NCBI GenBank assembly: GCA_964235485.1
Contig: CAXSAZ010000011.1
Location: 52,481 to 116,480 of the forward strand
Length of the DNA stretch: 64,000 nt
Reading direction: 5' to 3'
From: CAHJXG01 sp964235485
GTDB taxonomy: Bacteria; Pseudomonadota; Alphaproteobacteria; Acetobacterales; Acetobacteraceae
Positions within the stretch are counted from its first letter, which is position 1; each line of letters starts with the position of its first letter. Below are positions 1-7,849 of this stretch, in pieces. The notes beneath the pieces were generated by a model. That model searched no databases and had not been told where the DNA came from. It saw only the letters and a program-made list of their open reading frames with translations. Made by a program: the position numbers and the translations under genes.

Positions 1-2
1 GC

Positions 3-446
3 TGGCACCCGAACGGGCGCATTTTCTACAACCTTTACGAGGAAGCGTCGCAACTGGCGGTCTATGATTGGGACCCGCGTACCGCGGCGTTGCGGTTGAA
101 GCAGAAGATTTCGATCCTGCCGCCCGGCTATGCCGGCACCAACTTCGCCTCGGAGCTAGTCATTGCGCCGAGCGGACGCTTCATCTACGCCGTCAACCGG
201 CTGCACAACAGCATCGGCATCCTCGCGGCCGGCGCCGACGGGCGCCTGCGCTGGATCGGCGACGAATGGACACGCGGCGACTATCCCCGCAACGTCGCGC
301 TCGACCCGAGCGGACGCTTCATGGTCGCCTGCAACCAGCGCAGCGACCAGGTGACGATATTCCGCGTCGATCCCGCAAGTGGCAGGCTGACGTTCACCGG
401 CCGCTATGTTCCCGTGGGCAACCCGTCGATGATCGCGTTTCTCTGA
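3..446 (+). CDS. Lactonase family beta-propeller protein, C-terminal part (5' end outside window)
   Basis: The frame is open from base 3, so the gene is cut by the window edge and only the last 147 residues are present. They contain repeated blade-like units about 50 residues apart, each with an S/D-PSGRF(I/M) core (SELVIAPSGRFIYAVNR and NVALDPSGRFMVACNQ). This pattern belongs to the seven-bladed 6-phosphogluconolactonase / carboxymuconate-cyclase family (Lactonase, PF10282). Members hydrolyse sugar lactones or act as secreted propellers of unknown substrate. The protein ends normally after the last blade (GNPSMIAFL). The missing N-terminus prevents judging a signal peptide, so the exact substrate cannot be assigned. 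Confidence 0.8.
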   Translation, partial: WHPNGRIFYNLYEEASQLAVYDWDPRTAALRLKQKISILPPGYAGTNFASELVIAPSGRFIYAVNRLHNSIGILAAGADGRLRWIGDEWTRGDYPRNVALDPSGRFMVACNQRSDQVTIFRVDPASGRLTFTGRYVPVGNPSMIAFL

Positions 447-504
447 AATCTGCGAACAGGCACCAGGCCAACGGCGCGGCCTGATACCGGAAACGAAGCG
501 GAAT

Positions 505-579
505 TGGAGCGGGCGAAGGGATTCGAACCCTCGACCCCAACCTTGGCAAGGTTGTGCTCTACCCCTGAGCTACGCCCGC
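505..579 (-). tRNA. tRNA-Gly (anticodon GCC), CCA encoded
   Basis: On the minus strand the sequence folds as a standard cloverleaf. The acceptor strands are GCGGGCG at 573-579 and CGCCCGC at 509-515, the T loop is GGTTCGAATCC, and the anticodon stem-loop is CTTGCCAAG, giving anticodon GCC. The discriminator is U (508), followed by an encoded CCA (505-507). It stands alone between the lactonase gene and the thioredoxin gene. Confidence 0.97.
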
Positions 580-709
580 ATCCTGGCGCGCCAGCCTTTT
601 AGGCGGGTCTGCCGCGTCGCGCAAGAGCGGTTCGCGGATCGCGCTGGCTTGCACAGCCTGCCGATCCGCAACATCTATGCACGGACGGACCACCAGGATA
701 GGCAATTCC

Positions 710-1708
710 ATGGACATGCTCATCGGTCAGACTGGGGCGCAAAAAAGGCCAGGGCAGGCGGCCCCGGCGCATCCGCCGTCGCGTGGTCCGGGCGGCGGGG
801 CGGTGGGCGTCGCGCCGGACGCGGCCATCATCGACGGCACGCAGCAAACGTTCATGCAGGACGTGATCGAGGCGTCGCGCACCGTCCCCGTGCTGGTGGA
901 TTTCTGGGCCACTTGGTGCGGCCCTTGCAAGCAGCTCACGCCCGCCTTGGAGAAGGTGACTCGGGCGGCGGGCGGTCGGATTAAGCTGGTCAAGATCGAC
1001 ATCGACGCCAATCAGGCGCTGGTCCGGCAGCTTGCGCAGATCGGCCTGCCGTTGCAGTCCGTGCCGACTGTGGCCGCCTTTTGGCAGGGGCAGATCGCCG
1101 ACCTGTTCCAAGGGGCGCTGCCGGAAAGCGAGGTCAAGCGGTTCGTCGAGAGCCTGCTGAAGCTGGCGGGCGGCGCCATGCCGGCGGCGGACCTGCTGGC
1201 GGAAGCGAAAGCCGCCATGGAAGCCGCGCAGTTCGAGGAGGCCGGCGGCCTGTTCAGCACCCTGCTGCAGGAAGAGCCGGAGAACCCGGCTGCCTGGGCC
1301 GGGCTGATCCGCGTGCTCATGGCGCTCGGCCAGGAGGATCAGGCCCGGGAAGCCTTGGAGCAAATCCCGCCGGCCATCGCCGACCATGCCGAGATCAGCG
1401 GGGCGCGCAGCGCGCTGCTGCTGGCGGAGGAGGGCCGCCGGGCCAGCAGCCAGCTCGGCGAGTTCGAGCGCCGGCTCGCTGCCGACCCGGCGGACCACCA
1501 AGCGCGTTACGACCTCGCCGCGGCGCTGAACGCCAGCGACCGCCGGGCGGAAGCGGCCGACGCGCTGCTGCACATCGTCAAGCACGACCGCGCCTGGAAC
1601 GACGATGCCGCGCGGCTGCAACTGTTGAAGCTGTTCGAGGCTTGGGGGCTGACCGACCCCACAACCCTGTCCGCGCGGCGCAAGCTGTCGGCATTGCTGT
1701 TCCGGTAG
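710..1708 (+). CDS. Thioredoxin-domain protein with C-terminal TPR region (CnoX/YbbN-like)
   Basis: 332 residues. A thioredoxin fold spans about residues 40-150 with an intact WCGPC active site (C70-G-P-C73) and the cis-proline region SVPTVAAFW. The second half (about 160-330) is alpha-helical with tetratricopeptide-like repeats, the layout of E. coli CnoX (YbbN), a chaperone/thioredoxin hybrid that protects proteins during oxidative stress. Unlike E. coli CnoX, the active site keeps both cysteines, so redox activity is likely. The start is placed at the ATG at 710, preceded by a purine-rich AGGATAGG; an upstream in-frame ATG at 677 is also possible. The next gene begins 4 bases after the stop, suggesting an operon with the LON-domain, Trm112 and DUF971 genes. 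Confidence 0.88.
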   Translation: MDMLIGQTGAQKRPGQAAPAHPPSRGPGGGAVGVAPDAAIIDGTQQTFMQDVIEASRTVPVLVDFWATWCGPCKQLTPALEKVTRAAGGRIKLVKIDIDANQALVRQLAQIGLPLQSVPTVAAFWQGQIADLFQGALPESEVKRFVESLLKLAGGAMPAADLLAEAKAAMEAAQFEEAGGLFSTLLQEEPENPAAWAGLIRVLMALGQEDQAREALEQIPPAIADHAEISGARSALLLAEEGRRASSQLGEFERRLAADPADHQARYDLAAALNASDRRAEAADALLHIVKHDRAWNDDAARLQLLKLFEAWGLTDPTTLSARRKLSALLFR

Positions 1709-1712
1709 TCCC

Positions 1713-2375
1713 ATGTCCTCACCCGGCGCGGACAAGCTGCCCACGGAGTTCCCGGTATTTCCACTGGACGGGGCCCTGCTGCTGCCCCAGGGCAAGCTGC
1801 CGCTGAACATCTTCGAGCCGCGCTACCGCGCCATGGTGGAGGACGCCCTGGCCGCGGGCCGGGTGATCGGCATGGTGCAGCCGGATGAAAGCCGGCCCCG
1901 GACGCCCAGCGGACCCGCGCTGTATAAGGTCGGGTGCTTGGGCCGCCTGTCCTCCTTCAGCGAGACCGACGACGGGCGGTATCTGATTACCCTGACGGGC
2001 CTGGTCCGATTCGCGATCAGCGTGGAACTGGAAATGCAGCGCGGCTATCGCCGGGTGCGGGCCGACCTGGCCCGGTTCCGGGACGATCTGGACGCCAAGC
2101 CCGCGGCATCCGCCATCGACCGGGACGCGCTGACGGAGGCGCTCCGCACCTACTTCAAGGCCCGCGGGTTCGATGCCAACTGGGATGCCATCAACGAACT
2201 GCCGGACAACGCGCTGATCGTGACCCTGGCCATGGTCTGCCCGTTTGATCCCGTGGAAAAGCAGGCCTTGCTGGAAGCGCCGAAGACGGCCGATCTGGCC
2301 CGCACCTTGCTGACCCTGCTGCAAATGGGCGCGCACGCCCCCGACATGGGACGGCAAGGCCGACATGCGAGCTAG
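1713..2375 (+). CDS. LON peptidase substrate-binding domain protein
   Basis: 220 residues, matching the N-terminal (PUA-like) substrate-binding domain of Lon without the AAA or protease parts. The opening FPVFPLDGALLLPQGKLPL followed by NIFEPRYRAMV is the family hallmark. No Walker motifs or Ser-Lys dyad are present, so it is not a protease. Stand-alone LON-domain proteins are widespread in alphaproteobacteria and their function is not established; some are thought to bind unfolded proteins. Its position directly after a thioredoxin-TPR protein fits a proteostasis role, but that is inference. Confidence 0.9.
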   Translation: MSSPGADKLPTEFPVFPLDGALLLPQGKLPLNIFEPRYRAMVEDALAAGRVIGMVQPDESRPRTPSGPALYKVGCLGRLSSFSETDDGRYLITLTGLVRFAISVELEMQRGYRRVRADLARFRDDLDAKPAASAIDRDALTEALRTYFKARGFDANWDAINELPDNALIVTLAMVCPFDPVEKQALLEAPKTADLARTLLTLLQMGAHAPDMGRQGRHAS

Positions 2376-2386
2376 GGCGCGTCTCC

Positions 2387-2605
2387 ATGTCTGATGCCCC
2401 CGGTCTCGATCCTCGCCTGCTTGCCATCTTGGTCTGCCCGGTCAGCAAAGGCCCGCTGACCTACGACCGCGTTGCGCAGGAGCTGATCAGCCGAAAAGCC
2501 GGCCTCGCTTTTCCCGTGCGCGACGGCATCCCGATCATGCTGCCCGAGGAAGCGCGCCTGCTTGACGATGCGCCGCATGGCGGCCCCCGGCCTGACGGCG
2601 CATGA
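2387..2605 (+). CDS. Trm112 family protein
   Basis: 72 residues, the normal size for bacterial Trm112/YcaR-like proteins. It starts with DPRLLAILVCPVSKGPL and continues with KAGLAFPVRDGIPIML, both typical of the family. Only one of the four zinc-ligand cysteines seen in some relatives remains (CPVSKG), as in many alphaproteobacterial members. Eukaryotic and archaeal Trm112 activates methyltransferases; the bacterial role is unclear. The stop overlaps the start of the DUF971 gene (ATGA at 2602-2605), indicating translational coupling. Confidence 0.88.
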   Translation: MSDAPGLDPRLLAILVCPVSKGPLTYDRVAQELISRKAGLAFPVRDGIPIMLPEEARLLDDAPHGGPRPDGA

Positions 2606-2958
2606 CGCCGCGGCCGACCGACATCCGCGTCCGGCGCGCGACGCGGCGCGTTGAACTGGACTTCGACGACCAAACCACCGTTTCGCTGCCTGCCGAACTG
2701 CTCCGGGTTGAAAGCCCCAGCGCCGAGGTGCAGGGCCATTCGCCGGACCAGAAGCAGACCGTCGCGGGCAAACGCGACGTGGGGATCGTCGCCGTGGAGC
2801 CGATCGGCCACTACGCCGTGCGAATCCGCTTCACCGACGGCCACGATACCGGGATTTATACCTGGGCGCTGCTGCACAAAATGGGCCAGGAACAAGCGGC
2901 GCTGTGGGATGCCTACCTGGCGGAACTGGCACAAAAGGGGCTGAGCCGAGACCCCTGA
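2602..2958 (+). CDS. DUF971 (GBBH-like N-terminal domain) protein
   Basis: 118 residues comprising a single DUF971 domain, related to the N-terminal domain of gamma-butyrobetaine hydroxylase. Characteristic features are the opening tract TDIRVRRATRRVELDF, the segment VGIVAVEPIGHYAVRIRF and HDTGIYTWALLH. In proteobacteria such proteins often occur near iron-sulfur or P-loop Mrp/ApbC genes, which are absent here. It overlaps the Trm112 gene by four bases and ends the short operon, 10 bases before the end of a convergent gene. Confidence 0.88.
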   Translation: MTPRPTDIRVRRATRRVELDFDDQTTVSLPAELLRVESPSAEVQGHSPDQKQTVAGKRDVGIVAVEPIGHYAVRIRFTDGHDTGIYTWALLHKMGQEQAALWDAYLAELAQKGLSRDP

Positions 2959-2967
2959 CCCGGCGCC

Positions 2968-3480
2968 CTATGCGCCCGGAACCAGGATGGCCGTCAGCCC
3001 GGCGTCCAGCAGCGCGCGCAGGTCCGGCAATGCGAGCGCGATGCAGCCCTCGGTCGGCGCGAAGTCCGGCCGGGCCACGTGCAGGAAGATCGCGCTGCCG
3101 GCCCCGCGCTGCACCGGGGCGTCGTTCCAGCCGAGCACGCCGATGATGTCGTAAACCGAGTCGGCCCGCCACAGCGCCTCGTGCCGGCCGTCATGCGGCA
3201 GGCGGACCAGGCAGTTGTAGTCGGCGTGCGCCGGGTCGTCGCACCATCCGTCATGCGGGGCCAAGGGCATGGCCGGCACGGCGGCGCGTGGGCGCGCAAC
3301 CCGGTCCGCGCGGTAGAGCACCCGGCGCAACGGCAACAGCCCGGCCGGCGTCGCCCTGTCGTCTTCCTGCTTATGCGTTCGCACGCCGCCGCGCCCGAAC
3401 GCCGCACGGTGCCGCATGGTGCCCAGCACCAGGGTGCCATCGGGCTGCAGCGTCGCCTGGCCCACGGTGTCCCCGCTCAT
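2968..3480 (-). CDS. L,D-transpeptidase (YkuD) family protein
   Basis: 170 residues. The catalytic signature is a conserved His followed by the nucleophilic Cys: IFLHVARPDFAPTEGCIAL. A second conserved His lies upstream (PLAPHDGWCDDP). These enzymes form 3-3 peptidoglycan crosslinks or anchor proteins to the wall. No signal peptide is visible (MSGDTVGQATLQPDGTLVLG), as is common in the COG3786-type subgroup whose location and substrate are poorly defined. The start overlaps the stop of the upstream gene by four bases (3477-3480), so the two are probably co-translated. Confidence 0.85.
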   Translation of the reverse strand: MSGDTVGQATLQPDGTLVLGTMRHRAAFGRGGVRTHKQEDDRATPAGLLPLRRVLYRADRVARPRAAVPAMPLAPHDGWCDDPAHADYNCLVRLPHDGRHEALWRADSVYDIIGVLGWNDAPVQRGAGSAIFLHVARPDFAPTEGCIALALPDLRALLDAGLTAILVPGA

Positions 3481-4031
3481 GCCAGCCCCTTTTCAAACGC
3501 CTGGCTGCGCAGCCATTCCTGCGACGCCAGTTGGTAAGCGGCGCGCCCACGCTGCGCGCCGCCGGCGGCGAACTGGGTCGGGCTTTGCAGGAACTCCGGA
3601 GTAGCGGTGGCAAGGGTAGTGTACTCGCCCGGCTTCATGGTCCCAGGCGTGACCGGAGCCATCGCCGCCTCCGAGCCGGTCGCCGACATGCCAGCCGGGG
3701 CCGGAGGACGAGACACATCCGGCCCCATGGTGAACAGCGCCCCCACGAAGCTCATCACGGCGGCGCCCAGGATGCCAATCGGACCGCCGAAAATCCCGGC
3801 GCCCAGGATGCGCAGCGGCGCCGGGATGGTCTCGCCGGTTGCTGCCCGGTAAATTGTGCCGACCCCCGGCACATGATGCAGGGGGTTCAGCGATTTCAGC
3901 ACGTCGCCGAACGGCACGTCGAGCGGCTGCGGCCAATGGCCGTCAGGCCCAATCGGCCCGGCGCCGTCCGGAGGCGTCGCGTAGCCGAACAGGCGGGATG
4001 CAGGGTCAGCGCCAGGCGTTGGTTGGATCAT
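3477..4031 (-). CDS. Conserved hypothetical protein with one glycine-rich hydrophobic segment
   Basis: 184 residues, family not recognised with certainty. Residues 1-50 are Pro/Gly-rich and soluble. The stretch LHHVPGVGTIYRAATGETIP (51-70) leads into a Gly/Ala-rich hydrophobic segment at about 73-103 that could be a membrane hairpin. A Pro/Ala linker follows, then a polar helical C-terminus (about 145-184) rich in Gln and Arg. It is the first gene of a two-gene unit with the L,D-transpeptidase. A role at the cell envelope is a guess from that neighbour only. Confidence 0.75.
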   Translation of the reverse strand: MIQPTPGADPASRLFGYATPPDGAGPIGPDGHWPQPLDVPFGDVLKSLNPLHHVPGVGTIYRAATGETIPAPLRILGAGIFGGPIGILGAAVMSFVGALFTMGPDVSRPPAPAGMSATGSEAAMAPVTPGTMKPGEYTTLATATPEFLQSPTQFAAGGAQRGRAAYQLASQEWLRSQAFEKGLA

Positions 4032-4066
4032 AGTTTCGATTTAGCAAGAGCCGTGCCATGGCCCGC

Positions 4067-5242
4067 TCAACCCAGCAGGTGGCCAAACCGGCGCATTTTC
4101 GTCACCAAATAATGGTTGTTGACGCCGTTCGGCGCGATCACCAGCGGCTCGCGCGCCTCGATTTCCACCCCGAAAGCCGCCAGCGCCGTCAGCTTGTCGG
4201 GGTTGTTGGTCAGCAAGCGGACCCGGCGGATGCCAAGCTGGTCAAGCATGGCCGCGGCGGCCCGGAAGTTGCGCTCATCCGCGTGCCAGCCCAGCGCACG
4301 GTTGGCATCGACCGTATCCAGCCCGCGGTCCTGCAGAGCGTAGGCGCGCAGCTTGCTGGTGAGGCCGATGCCGCGTCCCTCTTGGGCCAGGTAAAGCAGC
4401 ACCCCGCTGCCTTCAGCCGCCATGCGGTCCAGCGCCGCGTGCAGTTGCGGCCCGCAGTCGCAGCGCAGGCTGCCCAGCAAATCTCCCGTGAAGCATTCGG
4501 AATGCACGCGCGCCAGCGGCGCCGGCCCGGCGGCGTCCGCATGTTCCGGCTTGCCGATCAGGATCGCCATGTGCTCGATCCCGGCGTCCGGGGCGCGGAA
4601 CGACACCAAGCGCGCGTCGGCGGACGCCGCAAGCGGGACGTGCACCGAGGCCACCTGCACCAGGCCGGCCGCCGTCACGTCGGGAAAGGCCAGCACCTCT
4701 TCCTCCGCAACGGTTAGCAGGCCCAAGCGCGCCGCCTGCGCCGCCACGTCGGCCCGCACCGGCGCCACCAGGGCTGCCGGCAGCAGGCGGCCGAGCTTGA
4801 CCAGGGCGAGTGCCGCGGCGCCGGGCGCGGGCAGGGCAGCCTGTTCCGGCGGGTCGGCGAGGAGCTGGGCCGCCGTGGGATCAGCCATGCCGCGCAGCAG
4901 CGCCGGGTCGAGTAGCCCGCCCGTGCGCAGGGCGATGGGCGGACCCGGCTCGACCGGGCGGCGCAGCAGCGCCGCGGCGCGCACCGGCGACAGCAGGAGC
5001 ACGGGCGGCCCCGCCGCCAGCGCCGCAAGCTCCGCCAACCCGGCCGAGCCCACCGTGTCGGCGGCCAGCACCACGGCATCCGGGCTGCCCAGCAGCACGA
5101 CGGGGGTGCCGCGGCGCAGCTCGGCCACCGCGCGGTGCACGGACCGGATGTGCAGCAGGTCAGGGTTGGGCAGGAGGGATGCGGCCGACTGGTCCGCCTG
5201 TGATCCTCGCGGCTGGGCCACGTCGTCTCCATCTGATGTCAT
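4067..5242 (-). CDS. ribA: GTP cyclohydrolase II with degenerate N-terminal RibB-like domain
   Basis: 391 residues. The C-terminal half (about 190-391) is a complete GTP cyclohydrolase II: it has the zinc ligands in HSECFTGDLLGSLRCDCGPQ, the catalytic YLAQEGRGIGL and the GTP-binding segment LTNNPDKL. It converts GTP to the first riboflavin intermediate. The N-terminal half resembles 3,4-dihydroxy-2-butanone-4-phosphate synthase in secondary-structure order (HRAVAELRRGTPVVLL...LAADTV) but lacks the acidic D-x-E-R-E-x-E catalytic loop, so it is probably inactive. Such decayed bifunctional RibBA-like proteins occur in alphaproteobacteria. No FMN riboswitch-like conserved block was seen upstream. 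Confidence 0.92.
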   Translation of the reverse strand: MTSDGDDVAQPRGSQADQSAASLLPNPDLLHIRSVHRAVAELRRGTPVVLLGSPDAVVLAADTVGSAGLAELAALAAGPPVLLLSPVRAAALLRRPVEPGPPIALRTGGLLDPALLRGMADPTAAQLLADPPEQAALPAPGAAALALVKLGRLLPAALVAPVRADVAAQAARLGLLTVAEEEVLAFPDVTAAGLVQVASVHVPLAASADARLVSFRAPDAGIEHMAILIGKPEHADAAGPAPLARVHSECFTGDLLGSLRCDCGPQLHAALDRMAAEGSGVLLYLAQEGRGIGLTSKLRAYALQDRGLDTVDANRALGWHADERNFRAAAAMLDQLGIRRVRLLTNNPDKLTALAAFGVEIEAREPLVIAPNGVNNHYLVTKMRRFGHLLG

Positions 5243-5400
5243 TGGCGTCCGACAAGGGATATGGCATCCGCTTGTGTGCCGCGGCCAACTGCCTCACAAC
5301 GATGTGTGCATTCTAGGGCGTCATGGTATCATTTTACAGGGCCTGACGCGCGTTGGACCGCCGCCAGATCATTTTTGAGGGTATCGCCCCGCTTTGCCGG

Positions 5401-5421
5401 GTTGTCGAACAGAGTGACAAC
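5401..5421. promoter_or_regulatory. Inverted repeat upstream of the response-regulator gene (possible operator)
   Basis: GTTGTC (5401-5406) and GACAAC (5416-5421) form perfect 6-base arms around a 9-base spacer, about one and a half helical turns centre to centre. The site lies about 50 bases before the ATG of the response regulator, where an autoregulatory site would be expected. Function is inferred from position only. Confidence 0.3.
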
Positions 5422-5472
5422 AAAGACCGAGATTGGCACTTTGCCACTGGTTTCACGAAGGGAAGTTGCCGA

Positions 5473-6189
5473 ATGACGGCTGAGCGTCCGATCCTTGTCG
5501 TTGATGACGATGCAACCCTCCGGGAGGCCCTTCTTGAGCAGCTCCAGGTTGACGGCGAGTTCGCGGTTGCCGAGGCCACGACCATCTCGGAGGCGGAGGC
5601 GCTGATGACGGGTAAGGACGCCCGTTTCGACGCCGTCATCCTCGACGTGGGATTGCCCGATGGGGACGGCCGCGACCTTTGCGCGCTGCTGCGCCGGCAG
5701 GGCCTGCGCATGCCGATCATCATGCTCACCGGGTCGGACGACGAGGCGGACGTGGTCCGTGGGCTGGACGCCGGCGCCAACGACTACATCGCCAAGCCGT
5801 TCCGCTTGGCGGAGCTGCTGGCCCGGCTGCGCGCGCAGTTGCGGATTTTCGAGAACTCCGAGGACGCCGTGTTCACCATCGGCCCCTACACCTTCCGCCC
5901 CAGCGCCAAGCTGCTGCACGAGCCGGTGAAGAACCGCCGCATCCGCTTGACCGAGAAGGAAGCGGCGATCCTCAAGTTCCTGTATCGCGCGGGGACCCGC
6001 CCGGTGGCGCGGCAGGTGCTGTTGAACGAGGTTTGGGGCTACAACGCGGCCGTCACGACCCACACGCTGGAAACGCACATCTACCGCCTGCGCCAGAAGA
6101 TCGAGCCGGACCCCAGCAACGCGCGCTTGCTGGTGACGGAAGGCGGCGGCTACCGCTTGGACCCGGTCGGAAGCGTGTCGGAGGCCTGA
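5473..6189 (+). CDS. OmpR/PhoB-type response regulator transcription factor
   Basis: 238 residues. The receiver domain (about 6-120) has the acidic pair D11/D12, the phosphorylatable D58 (AVILDVGLPDGDG), T86 and K108 (YIAKPF), all intact. The C-terminal winged-helix domain (about 140-232) has the usual RLTEKEAAILKFL, the transactivation loop and the recognition helix THTLETHIYRLRQKIE. The ATG at 5473, preceded by GAAGGGAAG, is chosen over an ORF start 40 codons upstream because the receiver domain begins right after it. No histidine kinase gene is adjacent, so it is an orphan regulator and its target genes cannot be read from the window. Confidence 0.92.
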   Translation: MTAERPILVVDDDATLREALLEQLQVDGEFAVAEATTISEAEALMTGKDARFDAVILDVGLPDGDGRDLCALLRRQGLRMPIIMLTGSDDEADVVRGLDAGANDYIAKPFRLAELLARLRAQLRIFENSEDAVFTIGPYTFRPSAKLLHEPVKNRRIRLTEKEAAILKFLYRAGTRPVARQVLLNEVWGYNAAVTTHTLETHIYRLRQKIEPDPSNARLLVTEGGGYRLDPVGSVSEA

Positions 6190-6608
6190 CCCCCCGGGGA
6201 GCACAGCCTGCGGCCACGGCCCTTCGGCTTGCCGGGTCCGCGGCGCCGTCTGGCTGACCCAAGCCTTTCTGCCCGTCGAGGCCGGCCGTTCCGGCATCGG
6301 CGGGTATTATGGAGCGGGCCGCCGACAAGCGCAGCACCGCCCTTTCCGGCCCGCAATGACGGGCTTTCCCGGGTTTGCAACGCTTCTGACGGCTGCGCCC
6401 TCCGTCGGTTGAACGGGGCTGCTTAATCCTTTGCGCTCAAGCCTCTTGGCCTGGCAAAAAGCATGACCATCGTAATGCAGACGCCTGTTTAGAATGAATC
6501 TGCAACAATAACGCGAGTTGTGGATTGTGCCGTTCGCAATGATGCCTTTAAGCATTCTGAAAGACGAGTAAGTTAGGGGGACGTGGGCAGATCAGGGTTC
6601 AGAATAGG
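6190..6608. other. Intergenic region without a recognisable gene (419 bases)
   Basis: No ORF here looks protein-like. The first half is GC-rich with short imperfect repeats (several CGGC/GCCG runs). The last ~190 bases (about 6420-6608) are clearly AT-richer than the surroundings and probably hold the promoter of the SUMF1-domain gene. No convincing pair of -35 and -10 hexamers or tRNA/ncRNA fold was identified. Confidence 0.5.
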
Positions 6609-7811
6609 ATGAAGGTAGATCTTCGTACGCAAGAAATGCGTTTTCCAAACATGGACGTGCAAGTCGAAGAGGCAAAATCCATAGGTGAGCAACTGAGCAG
6701 GGATTTGGAATTGTATGCCGACCGCGGCGCGGCAGGCCGATTTTCCTCGTTCCGCACCTTGGCAAGGTTCTGGCTCGGCATCATCGGCCTAGTCTGCGCC
6801 GGCGCTGCGACGCTTGAAGTCTTGGGACCGCCATTGCGCAATGACCGTGTGTCCAGCGTGACGCGTGTGCCGGGCACGGAGGGGCCGCGCGCCGCCGCCG
6901 CGCCTGATCCGCCGGCTGCGGCGTTCTATCGCACCCCAGCACCCGCCAGGCCTGTGACGACTCCGGCACCGAAACTACCCGAGGCTGCCGCACTCCAACC
7001 TTCCGACCGTCCGCAACCGCCTGAGCGGCAGGCCCGTTCCGCGGCTGATCCCGCCACAGCCGTGGTCCCGCTTTCGCCGGGGGCGATGCAGGAAGGTCTG
7101 CAAACGGCCAAGCCGGCAGCCCCGCCCACGGTCGCTGAACCGGAGATGGTCACGCTGCCCGGTGGCATCCTGCGCATGGGGAGCAACGAGGACCCCTCCG
7201 AGCGGCCGGTGCACACCGTCCTGATCGAGCCGTTCCTGATCGGCAAAGCCGCCGTCACGGTTCAGGAATGGCAAGCCTGCGTGGATGCAAGGGCCTGCAC
7301 GCTCCAGCCGAAGGGCAGGCCGGACCAGCCGGCCACCAACGTGAGCTGGGACGATGCGAACCGATACGCGGCATGGCTGTCCGGCGCGACGGGCAAACCC
7401 TACCGGCTGCCGACCGAGGCGGAATGGGAATACGCCGCCCGGGCCGGGACGGAAACGCGCTATCCCTGGGGCAGCGCCATGGTGCCCGGCAAGGCAAGCT
7501 GCAAAGGCTGCGGCGAGCTGGTCAGTATGCAGAACCCGCCTGCGGTCGAGGCCTACCCGCCCAACCCGTTCGGCCTGTTCGGCATGGGCGGCGGCGTCGC
7601 GGAATGGGTGGCCGATTGCTGGCACCGCGACTACGGGGACGCGCCGCGCATCGGAACGAACGCCTGGGAGGCGCCCGACTGCCGCGAGCGCGTGCTGCGC
7701 GGCGGCTCCTGGATGGCGGATGCGAGGGACCTCCGGCCGTCGAGCCGCGACTCCTACGATGCCTCCGTGCGATACCCGACGCATGGGCTTCGCCTTGCTC
7801 AAACCGAATAA
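6609..7811 (+). CDS. Membrane-anchored SUMF1 (formylglycine-generating enzyme-like) domain protein, no catalytic cysteines
   Basis: 400 residues: a short cytoplasmic N-terminus, one transmembrane helix at about 53-73 (FWLGIIGLVCAGAATLEVLG), a Pro/Ala-rich linker (about 75-178) and a SUMF1/FGE-sulfatase domain from about 180 to the end. Family motifs are clear: MVTLPGGILRMGS, RLPTEAEWEYAARAG, VAEWVADCW and VLRGGSW. The C-terminal region that carries the two redox cysteines in true FGE (here RPSSRDSYDASVRYPTHGLR) has no cysteine. It is therefore unlikely to make formylglycine and more likely binds a ligand or peptide in the periplasm. No sulfatase gene is nearby. Confidence 0.88.
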   Translation: MKVDLRTQEMRFPNMDVQVEEAKSIGEQLSRDLELYADRGAAGRFSSFRTLARFWLGIIGLVCAGAATLEVLGPPLRNDRVSSVTRVPGTEGPRAAAAPDPPAAAFYRTPAPARPVTTPAPKLPEAAALQPSDRPQPPERQARSAADPATAVVPLSPGAMQEGLQTAKPAAPPTVAEPEMVTLPGGILRMGSNEDPSERPVHTVLIEPFLIGKAAVTVQEWQACVDARACTLQPKGRPDQPATNVSWDDANRYAAWLSGATGKPYRLPTEAEWEYAARAGTETRYPWGSAMVPGKASCKGCGELVSMQNPPAVEAYPPNPFGLFGMGGGVAEWVADCWHRDYGDAPRIGTNAWEAPDCRERVLRGGSWMADARDLRPSSRDSYDASVRYPTHGLRLAQTE

Positions 7812-7849
7812 CCGGCTTTGGCGCCGCGCAAGCGCCCACGAGGACCACC

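Noticed and set aside
599..1810. A 403-codon minus-strand frame opposite the thioredoxin-TPR gene
   Set aside because: Composition is that of an antisense shadow; the plus-strand product has an intact CGPC site and TPR pattern.
5243..5472. Possible FMN riboswitch upstream of ribA
   Set aside because: None of the conserved FMN-element blocks could be seen on the minus strand of this region.
6609..7811. Annotation as a sulfatase-activating formylglycine-generating enzyme
   Set aside because: The C-terminal catalytic cysteines are missing and no sulfatase is nearby, so only the domain name is justified.
7268..7849. Longer N-terminus for the DUF4399 protein reaching back into the SUMF1 gene
   Set aside because: The ATG at 7850 has a ribosome-binding site and begins a clear signal peptide; the upstream part is an out-of-frame shadow.
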